Shown in pieces: positions 9,637 to 17,356 of a DNA stretch of 64,000 nucleotides. The DNA comes from Croceimicrobium sp965228705 (GTDB lineage: Bacteria > Bacteroidota > Bacteroidia > Flavobacteriales > Schleiferiaceae): positions 3,658,001 to 3,722,000 of the forward strand of contig NZ_OZ245832.1 in NCBI RefSeq assembly GCF_965228705.1. Reading direction: 5' to 3'. Under the pieces are notes generated by a model that ran no database searches, was not told the DNA's origin, and was given only the letters and a program-made list of their open reading frames with translations. The position numbers and the translations under genes are program-made. Within the stretch, counting starts at the first letter, position 1; the number at the start of each line of letters is the position of its first letter.

Positions 9637-9680
9637 TGACATTGAAGTTCTAGAAAAATGTGTCAGGACATTAATTGTCC
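9637..9680 (-). promoter_or_regulatory. Putative controller-protein operator (two inverted half-site pairs)
   Basis: Directly before the XRE start codon lie TGACA (9637-9641) with TGTCA (9661-9665) and then GGACA (9666-9670) with TGTCC (9676-9680). This is two adjacent inverted pairs with the same core, the arrangement of C-box operators in front of controller genes. The binding protein is inferred. Confidence 0.45.
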
Positions 9681-9857
9681 AAAAGTACGCGTTTGATATT
9701 ATAGTCTCAAGGAATAGTTCAACAAATTCAGTAAAACTGCCTTACCAATACGAAAACCAGGTAGGTAGAGTCTCGTATCTGCTCGGTTTCATTTTAAGTA
9801 AATGGGAAAAGCGAAGAAAAATATATCAACTGGACTCAGTTCTTCCCAATCCCAACA

Positions 9858-9882
9858 AAAAATCCTCCCAGAGGGAGGACTT
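9858..9882 (-). terminator. Rho-independent terminator after the primase-helicase gene
   Basis: Perfect stem TCCTCCC (9864-9870) / GGGAGGA (9874-9880) with a three-base loop, followed on the minus strand by six T (9858-9863). It lies downstream of the primase-helicase stop at 9976 and separates that operon from the R-M operon. Confidence 0.85.
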
Positions 9883-9975
9883 TCGTACTACAGACGTCTC
9901 AGTCTGTTCCAAATTCAGGCCGAATTAAGGGTGAAATGGAGGGCCGTTAAAGCGCAATGCAGCCTGAATCATGTC

Positions 9976-12057
9976 TTATTGGTTATCTACCAGCGTATAA
10001 AATCCGGGGAATTGAGTGGATTTCTCCAGGATTCCATGCTCTTTCATGTAGTTGATGTAGTTTCTTGCCATCCGTTCCTTGATTTCGAGGTGCTGTGAGA
10101 TCAGTTTTCCGAGATCCTTAGATGACATGGATCGTTTTTCACCGTACAGTTCCTTGGCCAAGGCTTTTAAGTCAACTGAATTTCGCTTCACGGTTTCTTT
10201 TGGGCTCTTTTCACCAAAGAATTCATGGCGACCTTTCTCTTTGTTCCATCCAAACTCCATAATTGGTACATCCAGCGGACTGCCATCGCGCACTTTTAAG
10301 GCTTTGATCAGGGAAGAGTCGGTGTTTTCATCCTTTTCAATCAAAAGAATACCTGCTGCCTTACGCTGCACTTCACTTCCCAGGTGTCCACGAAGCTTCA
10401 TTCCGGAGGGAGCCATGTGGAGAACACAGACCACCACCGTATTGTAAATGGCAGCAATGCGAATCAGCTCTTCAATCAAGGCTACTGAGCCTTCTTCCTC
10501 ATTTACTCCAGGTAACAAATCCCCAATTCCGTCAATCACCACCATGTGGATTCCACCGAATTGATAGAAATACTTATCCATGGATTCCATGATGAGTTTC
10601 ATCCGCTCTGCCCGAGAAATACCCACCAAACAAAAGGCTTTAAACCAGGAAGGAGGTCGCTTCAAAGTGGAGCGATTTACGATGTAGGTTAGGTTTTTAT
10701 AGAGCTGATATTCGCTCTGCTCTGTATCATAGAGCAATACCCCTTGACCATTGTTGTTCTCCCGCACCATGGTTCCCAGGGTGTCTATATCTAAACCTTC
10801 TGGCTTAATACTCCCTGAAAGAATACCACCTAAGAAATTGGTTTTACCACTTCCTTCGGATCCAGCCACACACATAATGTTTCCCGGCGCTCCAACGGTT
10901 ACGTCATTGATCTTGATCAGTGGCTCTGGCTCTACCGGTGGTCGACTAAAGTCAATCTCACAGGTGCGCATGATGGCCATAGAATCTTCATAAGCGAAGT
11001 CTAGCATTTCACGGAAAAGCATTCTAAGGTCATCCCCTGTGTGTCCCAGTGCAAAGAAGTCTGAAACATCCTTTTGGTCTTTTTCTCCTGATAGTGGCAG
11101 TCGAAGCGATTTCAGATTGAAAGCCTTGTACTGATGCTTCAGAGATTCCATTGACTTAAGTCCAGTTTCATCAACATCATAGAGCAAAACCAGATGCTTG
11201 AATCGGAAGCTGAAAGCGCGAAGTAGATTCTTTGGTATATGTGCGGTTTCACTGTTCATGGAAACGGCATTAAAGCCATGAGCAGACAGGGTGATGACGT
11301 CTTTCTCACCACCGGTAAAAAACAGAATGTCCCCACGGATCGGCAGCTGCTCTTTTCCAAAAACATACTGCTCTGTTTTCTCACCGGTAAATAGAAAGCG
11401 TGGCTTAGAGAAAGGTCGATACAGCTTGGTAAAGCGAATGCTCTGGTAGCCAAATATGGGTTCAGTATCGGTGGAAACAAATTCGTAACGATTGCCCGTT
11501 TTGCCAATGCCTTGATAGGAAGCTACGGATACCACACTGAACCGATCGAGATCTTCTTTAGTTACGCCGTATTGTTTCCAAAAGGCCAATTCAACCGGAG
11601 TGAAAGCTTTCACTTTGAGAGGAAGCTCGTTCTGAGCTGTTTCAAATCCTTCATGGATGCTGGGTAACTCACTGGCTCGGCTCAACATCCCAGTGGACTC
11701 ATCTACCAACTGATCAATTTTTTGAGAGGTGGTTTCCAATGCCAAAGAAAGCTCCTGATTGATGATCCGAAGGATTTTCACAAACTCGTCTTTGTGCTCA
11801 CAGGCCAAGCCAAAGATTTTACCCACAAAGAAGAAACAATCACCACTGTACTCGGCATCGCCAAAGTCCTTGAACTTGTACATTCTGGATCGCTTATCGA
11901 AGAACACATAGCACGAAGCTTTGGTGTCTTCATAAAACGGACTCTTGAATGCTTTGCCGGTTCCTTGCATTCGGCTCCCCAGGAAATGCTTGAAGACGTC
12001 ATACCCATTGTTGGTAGCGTCCAATATGTTCTGCTTATCTAATCCCATAGCTACCAT
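9976..12057 (-). CDS. Toprim/RecA-like primase-helicase of a mobile element
   Basis: A 693-residue replication protein. The N-terminus (about 1-110) resembles the CHC2-type primase region (FKSPFYEDTKASCYVFFDKRS, then YKFKDFG) but lacks zinc cysteines. A Toprim-like domain follows (FFTGGEKDVITL with the acidic LYDVDETG about 50 residues later), then a RepA-like RecA-fold ATPase with Walker A AGSEGSGKTNF and Walker B MVVIDGIGDLL. The tail has a winged-helix look. Proteins of this layout replicate plasmids, phages and Bacteroidota mobilisable elements. It starts 2 bp after the HTH gene, so the two form an operon, and a strong terminator follows. It would drive replication of the excised island. 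Confidence 0.85.
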   Translation of the reverse strand: MVAMGLDKQNILDATNNGYDVFKHFLGSRMQGTGKAFKSPFYEDTKASCYVFFDKRSRMYKFKDFGDAEYSGDCFFFVGKIFGLACEHKDEFVKILRIINQELSLALETTSQKIDQLVDESTGMLSRASELPSIHEGFETAQNELPLKVKAFTPVELAFWKQYGVTKEDLDRFSVVSVASYQGIGKTGNRYEFVSTDTEPIFGYQSIRFTKLYRPFSKPRFLFTGEKTEQYVFGKEQLPIRGDILFFTGGEKDVITLSAHGFNAVSMNSETAHIPKNLLRAFSFRFKHLVLLYDVDETGLKSMESLKHQYKAFNLKSLRLPLSGEKDQKDVSDFFALGHTGDDLRMLFREMLDFAYEDSMAIMRTCEIDFSRPPVEPEPLIKINDVTVGAPGNIMCVAGSEGSGKTNFLGGILSGSIKPEGLDIDTLGTMVRENNNGQGVLLYDTEQSEYQLYKNLTYIVNRSTLKRPPSWFKAFCLVGISRAERMKLIMESMDKYFYQFGGIHMVVIDGIGDLLPGVNEEEGSVALIEELIRIAAIYNTVVVCVLHMAPSGMKLRGHLGSEVQRKAAGILLIEKDENTDSSLIKALKVRDGSPLDVPIMEFGWNKEKGRHEFFGEKSPKETVKRNSVDLKALAKELYGEKRSMSSKDLGKLISQHLEIKERMARNYINYMKEHGILEKSTQFPGFYTLVDNQ

Positions 12058-12059
12058 CT

Positions 12060-12362
12060 TTAAAGAATTGATGGCATTGCGCCATTGTGATTGCGATTGA
12101 TAAACTCTTCCAGGTCGTTCAAGGCCAATTTCCTTTTTCCGCCAATGTGATGATAGGCAACCTGGCCTTCCCGCATGTACCGATACAAGGTGTTGCGGGA
12201 AACCTCCAGGTAATCGGCTGCCTCATCTGTGGTTAAAAATTTTTGCTTCGGCTTGGGTGCCAAAAGCTTTGCCTGGAGCTCCTTGAAATTGCGCTCCATA
12301 TTATCCAGACGCTGCTTTATGCGATCCAGATCCTCTTTGGTTTTCTTATCTGTGTTCCACAT
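12060..12362 (-). CDS. Excisionase-like HTH_17 DNA-binding protein
   Basis: A 100-residue protein with an N-terminal coiled coil (residues 6-36, TKEDLDRIKQRLDNMERNF) and a MerR/excisionase-type winged helix (LTTDEAADYLEVSRNTLYRY, then GGKRKLALNDLEEFI). This domain architecture is standard for the small HTH proteins encoded just upstream of primase genes in Bacteroidota islands, where they act in excision or in replication control. The next gene starts 2 bp after its stop. The GGCAAT repeats about 1 kb upstream are possible targets, though RteC or the primase are equally possible. Confidence 0.85.
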   Translation of the reverse strand: MWNTDKKTKEDLDRIKQRLDNMERNFKELQAKLLAPKPKQKFLTTDEAADYLEVSRNTLYRYMREGQVAYHHIGGKRKLALNDLEEFINRNHNGAMPSIL

Positions 12363-12447
12363 AGTTCTCGTTTTGATGCCTGCAAGACTAAGGGGAGGTG
12401 AGAAGAAAAATGTTAGACTCTAATAGAGGTCTAATACTTTTTTCGGT

Positions 12448-13281
12448 CTATTCATCTTCACAATACAGTTTGAAAACCTCCATCAATTCTCGGGTGTAGG
12501 AGCTTTCCGGTTTCTTTCTACGCTTCAGTGCTCCGATGGCCTGTCGAGCGCTGCTCAAGTCTAAATTGAAAAGCCAACCAAAGAGCTCTATCAAGTCCTT
12601 TTGGTGAATAACCCCAGCCAGGCTTCCGATGGAGTTGCTCTTGGTGAGGGCGACAATGAGTTCAAGAAGATCTGCTTTGCTTCTGTTCCAGGTGAGTTTG
12701 CTTTTTCCCATGCCATTGGCAAAGAGCGAGAGCTGGCCTTTTAGTATTGGGTTGTAGCCGTTGAAGGGTGCGTGTCCTGGTAATTGAGCATGGAGGTCGC
12801 GGATAGGGAAGAAAGTGTCAATATGCCTGATCCTGTGATTGATAAGCTTAATACAGCGAGAGATCAATCGCTTTTGAACCTCTAGAAATCGGAGCACAGT
12901 ATCTCGCACCAATTCATCGTTCGTATACTCGACTTGGTATTTGATTTTGAAGGTGACTTTTACCAGCCAATCATCCTTCTTTTTCTTGGGGAAGTAGCGT
13001 TTCTCCTGAGATTTCGCATCGAATAAGAGCAGGTTCAAAGCGCGTACCGCCCCAACAGCATTTTCACTGTCACTGGTTACAGTGTCTATCTGATCCTGGA
13101 GGCATCTTAAAAGTCCTTCACAGTAATGATCGTAGTCCTTGAGAGTCGCGTATCCATTAAAATTCAGGTCAATTATTTCGGTTGTTTCAAATAGGTTTAC
13201 TGGTATTTGCCCGGTTCTTTTCCCGAGCTTAATCTCGGCCTTGGATATTTCAGCCAATATGGTTTCAAGAGAGTTTAACAT
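12448..13281 (-). CDS. rteC: RteC family regulator of element excision
   Basis: A 277-residue protein matching RteC: a helical N-terminal region, the central FLEVQKRLISRCIKLI helix, and the conserved C-terminal block (SKADLLELIVALTKSNSI, KDLIELFGWLFNLDLS, IGALKRRKKPESSYTRELM). RteC was defined in the CTnDOT family, where it activates excision genes. The gene reads toward the HTH and primase genes, 85 bp apart from the HTH gene, and its upstream side faces the palindromic GGCAAT cluster. Length is close to that of the family (about 220-290 aa). It marks the surrounding DNA as a mobile element. Confidence 0.9.
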   Translation of the reverse strand: MLNSLETILAEISKAEIKLGKRTGQIPVNLFETTEIIDLNFNGYATLKDYDHYCEGLLRCLQDQIDTVTSDSENAVGAVRALNLLLFDAKSQEKRYFPKKKKDDWLVKVTFKIKYQVEYTNDELVRDTVLRFLEVQKRLISRCIKLINHRIRHIDTFFPIRDLHAQLPGHAPFNGYNPILKGQLSLFANGMGKSKLTWNRSKADLLELIVALTKSNSIGSLAGVIHQKDLIELFGWLFNLDLSSARQAIGALKRRKKPESSYTRELMEVFKLYCEDE

Positions 13282-13367
13282 GTTGGTTGATTAATTATTC
13301 AGGTTGTGCTAAACTCCAATTGGAACCCTGTCAGCCAAGAGAGGTAATCTCTAGCAAATCCATCCTT

Positions 13368-13410
13368 GGCAATGCGGCAATGGTATATATATACCTATTG
13401 CCGCATTGCC
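13368..13410. repeat. 43-bp near-perfect palindrome built from GGCAAT repeats
   Basis: Left arm GGCAATGCGGCAAT (13368-13381) is the exact reverse complement of 13397-13410. Between them lies a self-complementary AT-rich core, GGTATATATATACC (13382-13395), plus one unpaired T. Each arm contains two direct GGCAAT hexamers 8 bp apart. The form fits an iteron/origin or a strong regulator binding site near rteC. Confidence 0.9.
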
Positions 13411-13492
13411 ATACCGGATATGGGTTTGGAAATTTCCGATGCAAATAGTTGTTTATCAATTCATTGCAAAATCGTTTTAGTCCATATTAAGC

Positions 13493-13519
13493 ATTGCCAA
13501 AAGCACCTGTTTTGGCAAT
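13493..13519. repeat. Second GGCAAT inverted repeat
   Basis: ATTGCCAAAA (13493-13502) and TTTTGGCAAT (13510-13519) are perfect inverted repeats with a 7-bp spacer. They reuse the hexamer of the 13368 palindrome; one more copy (ATTGCC) is at 13562. Confidence 0.85.
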
Positions 13520-13999
13520 CGGTGGTTCTCTTTCAGCTACAGTCTCCAATCGGAGGGTGTGATTGCCTTGAGCCTGTGACTGTTAGAGTCCAATTCCTAT
13601 GTCATTTGATTTCCGAAGCAATGACGATTCTCAGCTATGAAGCGGTTACTCTTCACACCAGGTCAAAGGGGTGCGCAATTAAAGCGCATTTGATGGAATA
13701 ATTTTCAGTTACTTCCAAGGAGATATTAAGAATTTAAAGTTGATTAATTCGCACAAAATGATAAGCCCATCCAGGCCAAATGAAATCATTTGCATGACTC
13801 TGATTTACCTGCCAACCCAGGCAGGAGCTGTACCTACTTTTATAGCCTTTGACCAGTATTCAAGGCGTCTGCCGCCTTCATTCTTCAGGCTTTTGCAGTC
13901 ACCACCCTTGCTCCGCCCGCATGAATGGCTGCGCCTAAGTTTACCTGTGTTCACTCACGAAAACCACTTTCTAGATCATTCAGTAATGATCATTAAGTA

Positions 14000-14032
14000 T
14001 TTGCTTAAATAAGAAAACTATTTGTAACTTTG
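14000..14032 (+). promoter_or_regulatory. Bacteroidota-type promoter of the mercury operon
   Basis: TTTG at 14000-14003 and TAACTTTG at 14025-14032, 21 bp apart, match the Bacteroidota sigma consensus (TTTG near -33, TANNTTTG near -7). The first gene starts 30 bp downstream of the -7 box. A palindrome AATGATCATT (13985-13994) just upstream and the AT-rich spacer could serve as the ArsR operator. Confidence 0.65.
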
Positions 14033-14062
14033 TTGCGTCACTAAACCCAATAGGGAGATATT

Positions 14063-14440
14063 ATGGAAAACAATCAATCGTGTATCAGAGTGTTTGCCGA
14101 CAAGGTTCAAATCGACAATTGCAAAGAAATACTTCAAACAAACGAAAAGGCATTCACACAACTGAGTGGACTTTTAGCATTAGCAGGAAACGAAGTAAGG
14201 TTGAAAATCTTATTTCTATTAGAAGAAGAAAACGAACTCTGCCCTTGTGACCTTTCAGACATTTTAGGAATGAGCATTCCAGCTGTTTCACAACACCTAA
14301 GAAAACTAAAAGACGGAAACGTCATTCAAGGAAGAAGAGAAGGACAAACCATTTTCTACTCTTTGAAACAAGAGCAACTGACTATACTTAGACCATTCTT
14401 TAAACACATCATGAACAACTCAGAAAAGGAAACGGTATGA
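14063..14440 (+). CDS. ArsR/SmtB-family metal-responsive repressor of the mer operon
   Basis: A 125-residue winged-helix protein. The helix leading into the HTH carries the metal-sensing pair ELCPCDL (Cys60, Cys62), and the HTH is LSDILGMSIPAVSQHLRKL; further Cys lie at 7 and 20. Family members are released from DNA on binding thiophilic metal. It is the first gene of the operon and its stop overlaps the start of the MerT-MerP fusion by ATGA. It takes the place of MerR, which is absent here; a mer operon led by an ArsR-type repressor is known from other Bacteroidota. Hg(II) as the inducer is inferred from the operon. Confidence 0.9.
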   Translation: MENNQSCIRVFADKVQIDNCKEILQTNEKAFTQLSGLLALAGNEVRLKILFLLEEENELCPCDLSDILGMSIPAVSQHLRKLKDGNVIQGRREGQTIFYSLKQEQLTILRPFFKHIMNNSEKETV

Positions 14441-15042
14441 ACAAAAAATCGAACAAACTTGTCGGAGCGGGAGTGCTTTCGGCAGTTGCAGCTTCACTTT
14501 GCTGCATTACCCCAGTGTTAGCACTTATTTCAGGAGCAACAGGAGTGGCATCTACATTTTCATGGATGGAACCAGCAAGACCTTTTCTCATCGGAATTAC
14601 TGTTTTAGTATTGGGTTTTGCCTGGTATCAGAAACTCAAACCAAGAACAGCCGAAGAAATTGAATGTGCTTGTGAAGAAGACGAAAAGCCTTCATTCTGG
14701 CAATCGAAAGGATTTTTAGGTATTGTAACTGTGTTTGCAACCTTGATGCTTGCTTTTCCAAACTATGCACACATCTTTTATCCTTCAAATGACAACAAAG
14801 AAGTTATGATCGTCAATGCTTCGGACATACAAACGGTAACTTTTGAGGTAAAAGGTATGACTTGCAATGGCTGTGCTTCACATGTAGAAAATGACGTGAA
14901 CAAATTACCTGGCATTGTTAAAGTGGATGCGAGCTACGAAGAAGCGATTGCAAAAGTAGAGTTTGATCAATCCAAAGTGAGCCTTGCTCAAATTGAGGAA
15001 GCCGTCAACGGCACAGGTTACAAAGTGGTTGGCAAGAAATAG
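14437..15042 (+). CDS. Mercury transport protein, MerT-MerP fusion
   Basis: A 201-residue protein. The N-terminal half is a MerT-like membrane domain with hydrophobic spans around residues 10-33, 48-64 and 92-112, the Hg-binding Cys pair in the first span (Leu-Cys22-Cys23) and a cytoplasmic CAC motif (IECACEEDEK). The C-terminal 70 residues form a heavy-metal-associated (MerP-like) domain with GMTCNGC (Cys143, Cys146). It would bring Hg(II) across the inner membrane to the reductase, with the HMA domain capturing it on the periplasmic side. It overlaps the regulator gene by 4 bp; a 59-bp gap follows. Confidence 0.92.
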   Translation: MNKKSNKLVGAGVLSAVAASLCCITPVLALISGATGVASTFSWMEPARPFLIGITVLVLGFAWYQKLKPRTAEEIECACEEDEKPSFWQSKGFLGIVTVFATLMLAFPNYAHIFYPSNDNKEVMIVNASDIQTVTFEVKGMTCNGCASHVENDVNKLPGIVKVDASYEEAIAKVEFDQSKVSLAQIEEAVNGTGYKVVGKK

Positions 15043-15101
15043 TATTTTTTTGCCTTCCGTATTTAAGAACTTAATTAAATATTTATACAAAAAAAGAGAA
15101 T

Positions 15102-15446
15102 TTGATTCTATTGAGTGCTATATTCCTGATTGGAATTACTCAGGTTAATGCTCAATGTTGCAAGCCAACTGACCATAAAGCACAAACAACAAATAAAACC
15201 CAAGAAGCTGGCAAAGTCCTAGAACTGAAAATCACGGGAATGACTTGTGACGGTTGTTCCAACCATATTTCCAATGCGCTAAAAGAAGTGGACGGAATTA
15301 TTGAACAAATGATGGAATACCCAGGGGATTTGGCAACTATCATCTACAACCCTGAAAAGACAACCCGGGATGTAATCATTAAAGTGATTGAAAAGATAGG
15401 TTATAAAGCTGAGATTCTGAAAGAAGCTCCAAAAAAGAAATCCTAA
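15102..15446 (+). CDS. Exported HMA-domain protein (MerP-like)
   Basis: A 114-residue protein with a signal peptide (ILLSAIFLIGITQVNAQ) followed directly by Cys-Cys and then a heavy-metal-associated domain with GMTCDGCSN. There is no ATG: I used the TTG at 15102, but the frame is open to about 15075 and would give a more usual Lys-containing leader (YTKKEN) if a rare start such as ATT at 15081 were used. It should be a periplasmic mercury-binding protein passing Hg(II) to the membrane transporter. Its stop overlaps the merA start (TAATG), so they are coupled. Lys-rich C-terminus. Confidence 0.8.
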   Translation: MILLSAIFLIGITQVNAQCCKPTDHKAQTTNKTQEAGKVLELKITGMTCDGCSNHISNALKEVDGIIEQMMEYPGDLATIIYNPEKTTRDVIIKVIEKIGYKAEILKEAPKKKS

Positions 15447-17098
15447 TGATGCAAGAAACAATAAAACTCGACATCACAGGCATGACCTGCGACCACTGTG
15501 CCACAGGTATTGAAAAACTTCTTTCGAAAAACGAGGGAGTAAAAAAAACCAATGTAAGCTATCCTAAGGCCACTTGTGAATGTTCTTTTGACCCTGCTAA
15601 GACAAGCAAGGAAGAAATCATCAACACCATCAACAGCACAAAAAATTATCGGGTAAAAATTGAACTCCCTGAAAATGGGAATAGTGCAAATAATCAATTT
15701 GATTTAATCATTATCGGTGGTGGCTCGGCTGCATTCTCGGCAGCCATAAAAGCAGAGAGTTTGGGTTTAACTACCCTTATGGTAAATGGTGGATTGGACT
15801 TTGGTGGTACTTGCGTGAACGTAGGTTGTGTGCCTTCTAAAAATCTTATCCGTGCAGGAGAAACGGCCTATCACGCTACGCATTCCAACTTTGCAAGCAT
15901 TAAACCCAAAGGCGTGGACATTAATTTTGGCCAAGTCATCAAAGACAAGAATAAGTTAGTCGCCACGCTTCAAGAGAAAAAGTATATGGATGTAGTGAGC
16001 GACTTTCAGCATCTAACCATGTTAAAAGGTTGGGCGAAATTCAAAGACAATAAAACAATTGAAGTAGATGGAAAGGACTACAAAGCTCTCAAATTTTTGA
16101 TTGCCACAGGAGCTACTACTAACATCCCCAAAATTGAAGGGTTAGACAAAATTGACTACCTGACCAATGTTTCGCTTTTCGACCTGGAAGAAAAGCCAGA
16201 AAGCCTTACCATTATGGGAGCAGGTTATATAGGTTTGGAAATCGCCATGGCTTACAACCGCTTGGGTGTGAAAGTCCGCATCATTGAATTTACGGACAGA
16301 GTATTAAGAACACAAACACCCGACATCAGTGAAGCATTGGAACACCAAATGCGAGAAGAAGGCATTGAAATTTTACCTAATTTTAGAGCTGTAAAATTCG
16401 AGGAAAACGGAAGCGAAACCATCATTCATTGCAAATGTCCTGATGGCTCATTTACCAAAATCATAGAAAAAGGAAAAGTAGTCATTGCCACAGGAACGAA
16501 AGCCAATACAAGCCAATTGGGATTAGAAAACATTGGATTGAAACTCACTCAAAGTGGTCACATTGCGGTGAATGAAAAAATGGAAACCAATCTATCCAAC
16601 ATTTACGCAGCAGGTGACGTAACCAACACCCCTGCCTTTGTCTACACAGCTGCATTTGAAGGTAAAATTGCTGTTGAAAATGCTTTCTCAGGAACGGACA
16701 ACAAGGCAGATTATTCTTCATTACCTTGGGTGGTATTTACTGACCCTCAAATTGCAGGTGCAGGCGTAGATGAAGTACAGGCAGAAGCCAAAGGTATTCC
16801 GTTTGAAGTTTCAAAATTAGAGCTTAAAGACGTGCCGAGAGCCATTGCAGCAAACGACACCAGGGGATTTATTAAACTGATTCGCAATACCGAAACCGAT
16901 AAACTGATCGGTGCAAGGGTAGTCGCACCCGAAGGTGGGGAACTTATCCAACAATTAAGTATGGCCATCAAATACGGGATAACAGTGCAAGACCTGGCAG
17001 ATAGCTTCTATCCGTATTTGACTTTGGGAGAAGGCATCAAATTAGCAGCTATCACTTTCGGAAAAGACGTGTCGAAATTGAGCTGCTGTGCGAGCTAA
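15446..17098 (+). CDS. merA: Mercuric reductase MerA with N-terminal HMA domain
   Basis: A 550-residue flavoprotein that reduces Hg(II) to volatile Hg(0) with NADPH. Order of domains: an HMA domain (GMTCDHC, Cys15/Cys18), the FAD-binding GGGSAAFSAA, the redox disulfide GGTCVNVGC (Cys123, Cys128), an NADPH-binding GAGYIGLEIA, and a dimerisation domain ending in the vicinal pair Cys547-Cys548 (SCCAS) that delivers Hg(II) to the partner active site. All catalytic cysteines are present. It is the last gene of the operon; a weak hairpin follows. The enzyme is cytoplasmic. Confidence 0.97.
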   Translation: MMQETIKLDITGMTCDHCATGIEKLLSKNEGVKKTNVSYPKATCECSFDPAKTSKEEIINTINSTKNYRVKIELPENGNSANNQFDLIIIGGGSAAFSAAIKAESLGLTTLMVNGGLDFGGTCVNVGCVPSKNLIRAGETAYHATHSNFASIKPKGVDINFGQVIKDKNKLVATLQEKKYMDVVSDFQHLTMLKGWAKFKDNKTIEVDGKDYKALKFLIATGATTNIPKIEGLDKIDYLTNVSLFDLEEKPESLTIMGAGYIGLEIAMAYNRLGVKVRIIEFTDRVLRTQTPDISEALEHQMREEGIEILPNFRAVKFEENGSETIIHCKCPDGSFTKIIEKGKVVIATGTKANTSQLGLENIGLKLTQSGHIAVNEKMETNLSNIYAAGDVTNTPAFVYTAAFEGKIAVENAFSGTDNKADYSSLPWVVFTDPQIAGAGVDEVQAEAKGIPFEVSKLELKDVPRAIAANDTRGFIKLIRNTETDKLIGARVVAPEGGELIQQLSMAIKYGITVQDLADSFYPYLTLGEGIKLAAITFGKDVSKLSCCAS

Positions 17099-17136
17099 TC
17101 ACTTTTTAATTGCATGTCCAGTCAAAGAAAAAGTGA
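17099..17136 (+). terminator. Weak hairpin after merA
   Basis: TCACTTTTT (17099-17107) and AAAAAGTGA (17128-17136) form a perfect 9-bp stem with a 20-base loop directly after the merA stop. There is no T tract beyond the stem, so termination is only probable. Confidence 0.4.
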
Positions 17137-17330
17137 AGTTGATTGATTTAAATTTGGATAATATTTATTTGGTGAGAGAAATGAACCTTTAAAGTCAAAT
17201 AGTATATTTGGACTAGTTAAGTCGAGGATTTGGGTGTAAAACCCTCCTGCACACGAATAGCTTGCTTAGCGGCTTGACTTTGACATAATGGCCTCGGTAA
17301 ATATTTGAAATTGAGCATATTGGAGAGCTA

Positions 17331-17354
17331 GGTTCAAAACCCTCTCTCTCCGCA
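17331..17354 (+). other. 3' fragment of a tRNA-Ser gene, putative attR of the island
   Basis: GGTTCAAAACCC followed by TCTCTCTCCGCA has the form of the T-loop, the acceptor 3' half (TCTCTCC), discriminator G and CA of a tRNA-Ser. No 5' acceptor half or anticodon arm exists within 90 bp upstream, and the bases just before (GAGAGCTA) do not pair as a T-stem. A host-style terminator follows at once. A displaced tRNA 3' end of this kind is what a tyrosine-recombinase element leaves at its distal end. Confidence 0.7.
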
Positions 17355-17356
17355 AG

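Larger units (their letters stand above)
9636..9975. other. Intergenic region between the replication gene and the R-M operon
   Basis: A 340-bp gap without a convincing gene. It contains the R-M promoter/operator at its left end and the terminator of the replication operon at its right. The open frames on the plus strand here (for example one from 9629) have no protein-like composition and overlap the operator and the terminator. Confidence 0.6.
13282..14062. other. 780-bp non-coding region between rteC and the mer operon
   Basis: No convincing gene. The left half holds seven GGCAAT hexamers in two inverted arrangements (described separately). Further right is a hairpin CCTGCC (13808-13813) / GGCAGG (13820-13825), and at the right end the mer promoter. 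The plus-strand frames from 13366 and 13740 lack protein-like composition and run through the palindromes. The layout suits an origin, transfer or excision control region of the island. Confidence 0.6.
1..17354. mobile_element. Right-hand part of a putative integrative island inserted at tRNA-Ser
   Basis: Seen: a block carrying metal efflux, a restriction-modification locus, a Toprim/RecA-like primase-helicase, an excisionase-like HTH, RteC, iteron-like repeats and a mer operon. It ends at a bare 3' fragment of a tRNA-Ser gene that is followed by a tRNA-type terminator. RteC and the primase-helicase/HTH pair are typical of Bacteroidota mobilisable elements. The intergenic palindrome family with an AATTGCAAATT core occurs at least 11 times to the right and was not found to the left. 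Inferred: the element extends past the left window edge, where the intact tRNA-Ser and the integrase would be expected. No integrase, relaxase or conjugation gene is visible here. Confidence 0.65.

Noticed and set aside
9629..10098. Plus-strand ORFs of 98-99 codons near the R-M promoter
   Set aside because: They cross the operator and the terminator hairpin and overlap the primase-helicase gene antisense, with no recognisable protein features.
13366..14012. Plus-strand ORFs of 111 and 90 codons between rteC and the mer operon
   Set aside because: The first runs through the palindromes, the second has no family-like sequence and overlaps the mer promoter region; neither has a convincing start.
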